Of a stretch of 22,812 bases of DNA, positions 15,253-21,193 are shown piece by piece. Each line of letters opens with the position of its first letter. The first letter of the stretch is position 1. The notes beneath the pieces were generated by a model, which did no database searches, had not been told where the DNA came from, and saw only the letters and a list, made by a program, of their open reading frames with translations. Origin of the DNA: CAINVV01 sp036508555 (GTDB taxonomy: Bacteria; Bacteroidota; Bacteroidia; Bacteroidales; Prolixibacteraceae). Both the position numbers and the translations under genes were made by a program. Location: positions 1 through 22,812 of the forward strand of contig DATCHD010000002.1 of NCBI GenBank assembly GCA_036508555.1, read 5' to 3'.

Positions 15253-15639
15253 CTAATTTAACGGAGCCGTGAAGGCCCCGGTGAAATGCTCGAGCGCATG
15301 GCTTCCATCCTTTTTGACAGTGACGGAGATGACATCAAAACGACAATCCAGATCCGACTTGTGAAACCTCAGCCAATGATCGGCCACCTCTACAATATTT
15401 TTGATCTTATGCAGCGTGACGGATTCATAAGGCTCGGCAGAGAAATTCTCAACCCTGGTTTTCACCTCAACCACCACGATCTCTTCTCCCCGCTTAGCCA
15501 CGATATCAATCTCTTTGCGGCGCCAGCGCCAGTTGAGATCCAGTATCTGGTAGCCATTCCCCAGCAAAAAATCCAGGGCAATCTGCTCTCCTCTTTTCCC
15601 AAGAAGATCTTTAGCAGCAGGAGCTTTGTCTGGCTTCAT
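15253..15639 (-). CDS. yraN: YraN family protein (UPF0102), predicted PD-(D/E)XK endonuclease-like
   Basis: The 128-residue length is typical of UPF0102. The N-terminal GKRGEQIALDFLLGNGYQIL helix and strand are followed by NWRWRRKEIDIVAKR and IVVVEVKTR, which supply the E-x-D and E-V-K residues of a PD-(D/E)XK nuclease core. A KIKNIVEVADHWL helix and RFDVISV strand complete the fold. The family is nearly universal in bacteria with no agreed function; it resembles Holliday-junction resolvases. It has no signal peptide. Its ATG overlaps the TGA of a 31-codon open frame (15731-15636) by ATGA, which hints at translational coupling. Confidence 0.9.
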   Translation of the reverse strand: MKPDKAPAAKDLLGKRGEQIALDFLLGNGYQILDLNWRWRRKEIDIVAKRGEEIVVVEVKTRVENFSAEPYESVTLHKIKNIVEVADHWLRFHKSDLDCRFDVISVTVKKDGSHALEHFTGAFTAPLN

Positions 15640-15731
15640 CTGGATAGGAATGTTTGTCTGATTTCAATTGTCTCCCGGTTGACTTTCATGGTAATTTTAT
15701 CGAATGGACGCAGAGGTGAAGGATAAAGCAT
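15636..15731 (-). CDS. Possible 31-residue leader ORF coupled to yraN
   Basis: A 31-codon frame starts MLYPSPLRPFDKITMKVNRE and ends LSR, with its TGA sharing bases with the yraN ATG (ATGA, 15639-15636). It fills most of the gap between purN and yraN. I know no family for it. It could be a small peptide, a translational-coupling leader or chance; no strong ribosome-binding site is visible. Confidence 0.2.
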   Translation of the reverse strand: MLYPSPLRPFDKITMKVNRETIEIRQTFLSR

Positions 15732-15758
15732 TGTTGTATAGTTAGTTAAATAGATTTT

Positions 15759-16316
15759 TCAGACCAATAATGATTCAATCGTTTTTGGGAAATGCAACAT
15801 TTCGAGCAGGTGGATCTTCGCGGCCAGTGAACCTGCCGTTTCCCGGAGATCTATCCCGCATTTTGCCTGAAATAATACTTTACCATGATCGTAGACTTCG
15901 TCCACCAAGTGAATCGTAATCCCAGATTCGACTTCCTTATTGGCGATAACGGCCTCGTGAACGCGTGATCCATACATTCCTTTCCCTCCATAAGATGGCA
16001 GGAGGGCTGGATGAATGTTGACAACCTGAAACTCCCGGACGAATTTGAGGGGGAGAAGCAACAGAAAGCCAGCCAAAACGATCAGATCAATCCTCCTTTT
16101 CCTGAATTCATCCAATAACCAGTCTGTCGCGGTCATTTCATTTTTCCCAAACATATAGGCTTCTATGTCCAGTCTCTCAGCTCTTTCCAGAACAAATGCG
16201 TCTGATTTATTGCTCCAGACCGAGTCGACACGGATGGACTGGTGATCCTTAAAATATCTAATTATGTTCTCTGCATTTGAGCCGGATCCTGAAGCGAGTA
16301 TTGCTATATTTTTCAT
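15759..16316 (-). CDS. purN: PurN, phosphoribosylglycinamide formyltransferase
   Basis: PurN transfers a formyl group from 10-formyl-tetrahydrofolate to GAR, the third step of purine synthesis. I choose the ATG at 16316 (MKNIAILASGSGSN), giving 185 residues; an ATG two codons upstream (16322) is also possible. Residues below use the 16322 numbering. The phosphate-binding ASGSGSN loop is at 10-16. The catalytic set is N102 and H104 in NIHPALLPSYGGKGMYG, and D141 in HLVDEVYDHG. The folate-site LAGFLLLL stretch is also present. It is separated from the PurF-like gene by 10 kb and is divergent from acpP. Length is slightly below E. coli PurN (212). Confidence 0.93.
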   Translation of the reverse strand: MKNIAILASGSGSNAENIIRYFKDHQSIRVDSVWSNKSDAFVLERAERLDIEAYMFGKNEMTATDWLLDEFRKRRIDLIVLAGFLLLLPLKFVREFQVVNIHPALLPSYGGKGMYGSRVHEAVIANKEVESGITIHLVDEVYDHGKVLFQAKCGIDLRETAGSLAAKIHLLEMLHFPKTIESLLV

Positions 16317-16433
16317 TATCAATTACTTGAAATGCAGTATTTTTTGAATTTTCGAACCTATTATTCCATAGAGCTTAGATTCGGGTTAATTTGATGCCAA
16401 AAAGGCTACATTCTTTCACAAATATTTGGAAGA

Positions 16434-16441
16434 TAATTTTG
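16434..16441 (+). promoter_or_regulatory. Candidate -7 promoter element for acpP-fabF-rnc
   Basis: TAATTTTG fits TAnnTTTG, 77 bases before the acpP ATG. A second, weaker candidate, TTTCTTTG (16450-16457), has a TTTG 21 bases upstream (16425-16428) that could be its -33 box, so the true start is ambiguous. The 196-base gap between purN and acpP holds nothing else I recognise beyond a CAAATATTTG palindrome (16419-16428). Confidence 0.4.
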
Positions 16442-16518
16442 TTTCTTCGTTTCTTTGCAGTCGCTGAAAAATTCAGTGTGTAAATTTAACAATAGTAACC
16501 ACGTAAAATTAAAAAATT

Positions 16519-16755
16519 ATGTCTGACATTACGGCAAAGGTAAAAGCAATCATTGTTGATAAACTTGGTGTTGACGAGAGCGAAGTAACGACGGAAGCGT
16601 CCTTCACAAACGATTTAGGCGCCGATTCTCTTGACACTGTTGAGTTGATTATGGAATTCGAAAAAGAGTTTGGTATTGCTATTCCTGACGATCAAGCTGA
16701 AAAAATCGGCACAGTTGGTGACGCTATCAATTACATCACTGAAAATGTTAAGTAA
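16519..16755 (+). CDS. acpP: Acyl carrier protein
   Basis: This 78-residue, strongly acidic protein is a standard type II ACP. S37 in GADSLDTVEL is the site for the 4'-phosphopantetheine arm that carries growing acyl chains in fatty-acid synthesis. The four-helix layout is normal (TAKVKAIIVDKLGVDESEV, DTVELIMEFEKEFGI, then IGTVGDAINYI). It is followed after 27 bases by fabF, the usual partner, and then rnc, a conserved Bacteroidetes gene order. Acyl-ACP made here could also feed the GlsB-like acyltransferase at 2009. Confidence is very high. Confidence 0.97.
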   Translation: MSDITAKVKAIIVDKLGVDESEVTTEASFTNDLGADSLDTVELIMEFEKEFGIAIPDDQAEKIGTVGDAINYITENVK

Positions 16756-16782
16756 CAAATCAGTAAGGTCTTAAAAATCAAT

Positions 16783-18039
16783 ATGGAATTAAAACGAGTT
16801 GTTGTAACTGGTATTGGGACAATCAACCCGCTAGGCAAAAATGTTGAAGAATTTTGGGAAGGCCTAAGTAATGGGGTCAGCGGTGCGGGCCCCATTACTC
16901 GTTTTGATGCCTCCAAGTACAAAACACGGTTTGCCTGCGAGATAAAGAATTTCGATCCGAATGAGTACCTGAACCGTAAGGAGGTGCAGAAACACGATAT
17001 GTACGCGCAATACGCATATATCGCTGCAGCTCAGGCAATTGAAGACTCCGGGATGGATCTGTCCAAAATCGATAAGGATGAGGTAGGCGTAATCTGGGGT
17101 GCCGGGATCGGCGGATTGGATACCTTCTATCAGTCTGTTACCGACTTTAACAGCCACCCTGAAAATCCAAGATTTTCTCCTTTCTTCATTCCAAAAATGA
17201 TCGCGAACATGGCCAGTGGAAACATTGCCATGCAATACGGGTTCAGGGGACCGACTATCACGACAGTTACCGCATGTGCTTCTTCCACTCATGCTTTGAT
17301 AGATGCTCTCACCTACATTCGGTTAGGTAAAGCAAATATTTTCATTGCTGGCGGATCGGAAGCTGCAATAACCCAGGCTGGCGTCGGTGGTTTTAATGCC
17401 ATGCATGCCTTGTCAACCCGAAACGACGATCCAAAAACAGCATCCAGGCCCTTCGATAAAGACAGAGATGGTTTTGTGATGGGCGAAGGAGCCGGTGCGT
17501 TAATCCTCGAAGAGTACGAACATGCTATTGCCCGGGGCGCTAAAATCTGGGCAGAACTTGTTGGCGGAGGAATGTCGACAGATGCTTACCACATGACTGC
17601 TCCTGATCCGGAAGGAGGAGGCGCAGCCCTGGTAATGAAGAGAGCATTGTCGGACGCAGGTCTTCAGCCCGAAGACATCGACTACATCAATGTTCACGGC
17701 ACTTCAACCGGTTTAGGCGATATCGCAGAGCCTAAAGCAATTAAAAAAGTCTTTGGGGATCACATTTATAAAGTTGGCATCAGCGCAACTAAATCCATGA
17801 CCGGACACCTCCTTGGAGCAGCCGGAGCAGTGGAAGCGATGGCCTGTATCCTTGCCATGAAATACAGCCTGATTCCTCCAACCATTAACCTTTTCGAGCT
17901 TGATCCGGAAATAGATCCGAATATTGATTTCACCTTCAATCATGCGAAAGAGAGAGAGATCAATTATGCATTAAGCAACACCTTTGGGTTTGGTGGTCAT
18001 AATGGCACTGTTATTTTCAAAAAATTTAGCGGTAAGTGA
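16783..18039 (+). CDS. fabF: FabF, beta-ketoacyl-ACP synthase II
   Basis: FabF condenses acyl-ACP with malonyl-ACP in chain elongation. The 418-residue length and start MELKRVVVTGIGTINPLG are typical. The thiolase-fold catalytic triad is C165 (TVTACASSTHALIDAL), H305 (NVHGTSTG) and H342 (KSMTGHLLGAAGAVEA). The closing SNTFGFGGHNGTVIFKK is also standard. The Cys-His-His set distinguishes it from FabH (Cys-His-Asn). It lies between acpP (27-base gap) and rnc, whose GTG start overlaps its TGA as GTGA. One transcript for acpP-fabF-rnc is likely, unless the hairpin just inside rnc attenuates it. Confidence 0.96.
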   Translation: MELKRVVVTGIGTINPLGKNVEEFWEGLSNGVSGAGPITRFDASKYKTRFACEIKNFDPNEYLNRKEVQKHDMYAQYAYIAAAQAIEDSGMDLSKIDKDEVGVIWGAGIGGLDTFYQSVTDFNSHPENPRFSPFFIPKMIANMASGNIAMQYGFRGPTITTVTACASSTHALIDALTYIRLGKANIFIAGGSEAAITQAGVGGFNAMHALSTRNDDPKTASRPFDKDRDGFVMGEGAGALILEEYEHAIARGAKIWAELVGGGMSTDAYHMTAPDPEGGGAALVMKRALSDAGLQPEDIDYINVHGTSTGLGDIAEPKAIKKVFGDHIYKVGISATKSMTGHLLGAAGAVEAMACILAMKYSLIPPTINLFELDPEIDPNIDFTFNHAKEREINYALSNTFGFGGHNGTVIFKKFSGK

Positions 18040-18788
18040 TCAGAAACTTGCGATATCAAATAAAACTCTTTTCTTCCCCAAGAAAAGAGTTTTATTCGTA
18101 TATCAAATCTATAACGGGTCATAGTCCGCTGAAATTCAAGCTTTACGATATTGCCTTCATCCATAAATCGGCCTCTTATGTTGATAAGATGGGCAACATC
18201 GTAAACAACGAACGACTCGAATACCTCGGCGACGCTATCCTAGGTACCATTGTCGCAGAATATCTATACAACCGTTTCCCGTTTAAAGACGAAGGCTTCC
18301 TGACCCAGCTAAGATCCAGGGTCGTTAACCGAAGCTTCCTCACCCGGCTCACCTTCAAAATGGGACTCAACAAATTCGTTGTCTCGAACGCCGGTTCCGT
18401 CAGCGAATCCAGCCACTTGTACGGCGACCTGCTCGAAGCATTCATTGGCGCCCTTTACCTGGATTGCGGTTATGCCGTGACCAAGCAATTTGTCATCAAG
18501 AAAATCTTCAATCAACATATCGATCTCCAGGAGATGGAAACAGTTGACAATAACTTCAAGAGTCAGCTGATTGAATGGGGACAAAAAATCAAACAGGAAG
18601 TCGAATTTATTACTGTCAACAATCCCGACTCTGGTTCGGAAAAAATGCCGTTTGTGTCCGAAGCTTGGATCGACGGAAAAGTATTTGGTACAGGTGGAGG
18701 ATATTCCAAAAAAGAGGCCCAGCAGAACGCCGCACAACAAGCTCTTGAAAGAATAAACGTAAGCGAGTTACAGGAATCCGGCAGTTAA
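18036..18788 (+). CDS. rnc: Ribonuclease III
   Basis: RNase III cuts double-stranded RNA in rRNA maturation and mRNA control. The 250-residue protein starts at GTG, overlapping the fabF stop by 4 bases. The N-terminal RNase III domain has the signature NERLEYLGDAIL (57-68) with catalytic acidic residues, and the second acidic site YGDLLEAFIGALYLD. The dsRNA-binding domain fills the C-terminal third (FKSQLIEWGQK to YSKKEAQQNAAQQALE). Residues before the signature (KEFYSYIKSITGHSPLKFKLYD, given up to its P) align with the usual Bacteroidetes N-terminus, supporting the GTG start. A perfect 17-bp hairpin lies inside codons 8-21, possibly for self-regulation. Confidence 0.94.
   Translation: MIRNLRYQIKLFSSPRKEFYSYIKSITGHSPLKFKLYDIAFIHKSASYVDKMGNIVNNERLEYLGDAILGTIVAEYLYNRFPFKDEGFLTQLRSRVVNRSFLTRLTFKMGLNKFVVSNAGSVSESSHLYGDLLEAFIGALYLDCGYAVTKQFVIKKIFNQHIDLQEMETVDNNFKSQLIEWGQKIKQEVEFITVNNPDSGSEKMPFVSEAWIDGKVFGTGGGYSKKEAQQNAAQQALERINVSELQESGS
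18059..18096 (+). promoter_or_regulatory. Perfect 17-bp hairpin at the start of rnc
   Basis: The left arm AATAAAACTCTTTTCTT (18059-18075) pairs without mismatch with 18080-18096 around a CCCC loop. It lies wholly inside the rnc reading frame, 23 bases after the GTG. It could be an RNase III cleavage site in the enzyme's own mRNA, or a weak terminator/attenuator between fabF and rnc, since its 3' arm ends in GAGTTTTATT. Confidence 0.75.
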
Positions 18789-18827
18789 ATATTGTTAAGG
18801 ATCTCCCCCCCAAAGGATTATTAACTA

Positions 18828-18835
18828 TATATTTG
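18828..18835 (+). promoter_or_regulatory. Candidate -7 element for rprX
   Basis: TATATTTG fits TAnnTTTG but ends only 4 bases before the ATG at 18840. If real, the transcript would be leaderless or nearly so, or translation would begin at the in-frame ATG at 18852. The A+T-rich context makes a chance match possible. Confidence 0.3.
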
Positions 18836-18839
18836 CTCT

Positions 18840-20372
18840 ATGAGCAGAAAAATGATCAACATACTCGCTGTAGTGATGGCTGTCGCCGTGGCAGCTATGG
18901 TATGGGTACAGTTGAATACGATTACCAAAACCGCAAAACTTCTGCAGAAAAACACTTCAGCAAATGTGTATAAGGTTCTCTCAGATGTCAGCGAACTACT
19001 TGACATTGAAGAGGTAAAGCTTTTCTTTCAGGCTGAGGCCCAGGCCAATCTTCAAGATGTAAAACCTACCCTCGGTCTCAATCTCTACCCCAGTCCAAAA
19101 ACCGATCCTTCCGAATCTCTTGAGAAATTGGGCAGGTCAGGAGAACTGACCGTCTCTTACAACCATAACACGATCAAGAACCCCAAAGGAAATCTTGAAA
19201 TCAGAGAATCTCAACTGAGTCTGAACATTGCCAGTATGCAAAGCTTCTATAACCGGCAGACGGAAAGGCAGTCTCAGCTCCTCAGATACAAGGATTATGT
19301 GCTGGTACGCTCTGAGATGAAGATCACCGAAAGGGTAACTCCGGAATTCCTTCGGGAAGCCCTAGAGTCTGACCTGAAGGATAAAGGTATTCCAAATGCT
19401 TACAAATATTGTGTCAAGACTACGATCAACGGGAAATTGGAAAAGGTACAGGGTGACCTGGATTACAATCCCGGCAAGGGAACGACAGAATACAAAACTG
19501 CAATTTTTTACGACCAAACCTCAACCAAACCCAATTTTTTATACCTTTATTTCCCTGATCAGCATAAAGAACAACTTAAAGCAGCCTCTGAGTTTGTGCT
19601 TCCTTCCCTTTTGCTCACGGTAATCATCATTGGTATTTTTGTTTTTACGCTTCAGATCATTTTACGACAGAAGAAATTATCACAGATTAAAAACGACTTC
19701 ATCAACAATATGACCCACGAGCTTAAGACCCCGATCTCGACCATCTCCCTGGCCTCCCAGATGTTGAAAGATAATTCGCTCGTGCACTCTCCATCCACTA
19801 TTGATCATATCTCAGGTGTAATTTTTGATGAAAGTAAGAGACTAAGTAGTCAGGTGGAGAAAGTGCTGCAGATGGCTGTCTTCAACGAAGGAAAACTGAA
19901 ATTAAAATTTACGGAGATTGATCTGAATCAGATCCTCTCCATGGCTGCTGCAAATTTTGAGATTCGTGTAACCAATTCAAACGGTACGCTGGAGACAGAT
20001 CTGTCTGCTGCGAACGCATTGATCTCGGGGGATGAGATTCATATTACAAATGTGATATTCAACCTGTTGGACAACGCTGAAAAATATAGTAAAGACATAC
20101 CCAGGATAGAAATATCGACCGAGAATAAAGGCAGTTGGGTCATTGTTCAGATTAAGGATTATGGCATCGGAATTTCGAAAGAAAATCTCATCCAGATTTT
20201 TGAGCGTTTTTACCGAATACCTACCGGGAATGTTCATAATGTCAAGGGATTCGGCCTTGGGCTCTCCTACGTCAAACGCATTGTTGAAGAGCATCATGGC
20301 AAAATAAAAGTAGAAAGTACAGTTGGGAAAGGATCTAAATTCAGACTCTTTTTCCCCGTAATTAATAGTTAA
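18840..20372 (+). CDS. rprX: RprX-like membrane sensor histidine kinase
   Basis: This 510-residue protein has a classical two-membrane-segment layout: TM1 about 6-24 (INILAVVMAVAVAAMVWV), a periplasmic sensor region about 28-250 of no family I recognise, and TM2 about 252-274 (FVLPSLLLTVIIIGIFVF). The cytoplasmic kinase follows. HisKA carries H293 in NNMTHELKTPIS; HATPase_c has the N box NLLDNAEKYS (N412), G1 DYGIGI (440-445), the F box IFERFYR and G2 GFGLGLSYV (470-478). The name rests on its position 4 bases before the RprY-like regulator and on the Bacteroides rprX-rprY order. The signal is unknown; the system was first linked to tetracycline response and, in Porphyromonas, to stress and ion balance. 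An in-frame ATG at 18852 is an alternative start. Confidence 0.85.
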   Translation: MSRKMINILAVVMAVAVAAMVWVQLNTITKTAKLLQKNTSANVYKVLSDVSELLDIEEVKLFFQAEAQANLQDVKPTLGLNLYPSPKTDPSESLEKLGRSGELTVSYNHNTIKNPKGNLEIRESQLSLNIASMQSFYNRQTERQSQLLRYKDYVLVRSEMKITERVTPEFLREALESDLKDKGIPNAYKYCVKTTINGKLEKVQGDLDYNPGKGTTEYKTAIFYDQTSTKPNFLYLYFPDQHKEQLKAASEFVLPSLLLTVIIIGIFVFTLQIILRQKKLSQIKNDFINNMTHELKTPISTISLASQMLKDNSLVHSPSTIDHISGVIFDESKRLSSQVEKVLQMAVFNEGKLKLKFTEIDLNQILSMAAANFEIRVTNSNGTLETDLSAANALISGDEIHITNVIFNLLDNAEKYSKDIPRIEISTENKGSWVIVQIKDYGIGISKENLIQIFERFYRIPTGNVHNVKGFGLGLSYVKRIVEEHHGKIKVESTVGKGSKFRLFFPVINS

Positions 20373-20376
20373 AAAA

Positions 20377-21063
20377 ATGGAAAAGAAGATGAGGGTTATT
20401 TTAAGCGAAGACGACGAAAATCTGGGATCATTACTCAGAGAATATCTGATTGCAAAAGGCTACGATACAGATCTTTATCCTGATGGAGAAGCCGCTTTTA
20501 AAGGTTTCCAAAAGAATCAGTACGACTTGTGCATCTTCGATGTGATGATGCCTAAAAAAGATGGTTTCACACTTGCCAAGGATGTCAGGATGATCAACAG
20601 TGAGATACCGATCATCTTTCTGACAGCCAAAAACATGAAGGAGGATGTCATCGAGGGATTTCGCATCGGAGCGGATGATTACATGACCAAGCCCTTCAGC
20701 ATGGAGGAGCTGATCTTCCGCATCGAGGCCATCCTGAGAAGGACCCTGGGTGAAGCCGATAATACACAGATAATATTCAAACTGGGCCGTTTTACTTTTG
20801 ATGCGAGGAAACAGACCCTCTCTGATGTCAATGATAGCACTAAGCTGACTACCAAAGAGTCTGAACTGCTGAGACTCCTTTGCGTCCATGCCAATAAGGT
20901 GCTTGAAAGAAATTACGCCCTGAAGACGATTTGGGTAGATGATAATTATTTCAATGCCCGCAGCATGGATGTATACATTACCAAGTTGAGAAAGCATTTA
21001 AAAGACGAGACGGGGATTGAGATTATCAATATCCATGGTAAAGGATACAAACTGATTATCTAA
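20377..21063 (+). CDS. rprY: RprY-like OmpR-family response regulator
   Basis: This 228-residue protein is an OmpR/PhoB-type transcription factor. The receiver domain (about 5-120) has E11/D12, phospho-acceptor D55 in LCIFDVMMPKKDG, T83 and K105 in DDYMTKPFSMEEL. The winged-helix domain (about 132-228) has LTTKESELLRLL, the recognition region NYFNARSMDVYITKLRKHLK and the wing IINIHGKGYKLI. The wording matches Bacteroides RprY closely from memory. It should be phosphorylated by the RprX-like kinase just upstream (4-base gap, same operon). The following repeat pair probably ends the transcript. Confidence 0.88.
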   Translation: MEKKMRVILSEDDENLGSLLREYLIAKGYDTDLYPDGEAAFKGFQKNQYDLCIFDVMMPKKDGFTLAKDVRMINSEIPIIFLTAKNMKEDVIEGFRIGADDYMTKPFSMEELIFRIEAILRRTLGEADNTQIIFKLGRFTFDARKQTLSDVNDSTKLTTKESELLRLLCVHANKVLERNYALKTIWVDDNYFNARSMDVYITKLRKHLKDETGIEIINIHGKGYKLII

Positions 21064-21104
21064 AACAGATCCGACGATTGAGATTGGCTGAGTCGTAAAT
21101 CACC

Positions 21105-21135
21105 AATTAAAAGGTGCAGATTGCAAATCTGCACC
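21105..21135 (-). terminator. Probable lepA terminator (REP-like hairpin plus T tract)
   Basis: On the minus strand a perfect hairpin with 10-bp arms (GGTGCAGATT / AATCTGCACC, 21135-21113) is followed at once by TTTTAATT. This is a standard intrinsic terminator shape 59 bases after the lepA stop. Confidence 0.6.
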
Positions 21136-21173
21136 AGCGCCAGTTGTAGCTAATGCAGATTTGCAATCTGCAT
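21113..21173. repeat. REP-like inverted hairpin doublet, copy 2
   Basis: Hairpin C (21113-21135) has 10-bp arms GGTGCAGATT / AATCTGCACC with loop GCA. Hairpin D (21153-21173) has 9-bp arms ATGCAGATT / AATCTGCAT with loop TGC. The core matches copy 1 (9682-9755), but GGATT/AATCC has become AGATT/AATCT with pairing kept, and the GCA/TGC order is reversed. Confidence 0.8.
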
Positions 21174-21190
21174 CACCGTTTTTGTAATTT
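21153..21190 (+). terminator. Possible rprY terminator (hairpin D plus T tract)
   Basis: Hairpin D (21153-21173) is followed after 5 bases by GTTTTTGTAATTTT on the plus strand. The stem is short (9 bp) and the spacing to the T tract loose, so this is weaker than the lepA-side terminator. Confidence 0.4.
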
Positions 21191-21193
21191 TGA

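Noticed and set aside
20431..20997. 188-residue minus-strand frame
   Set aside because: Antisense to rprY, which matches its family across the full length.
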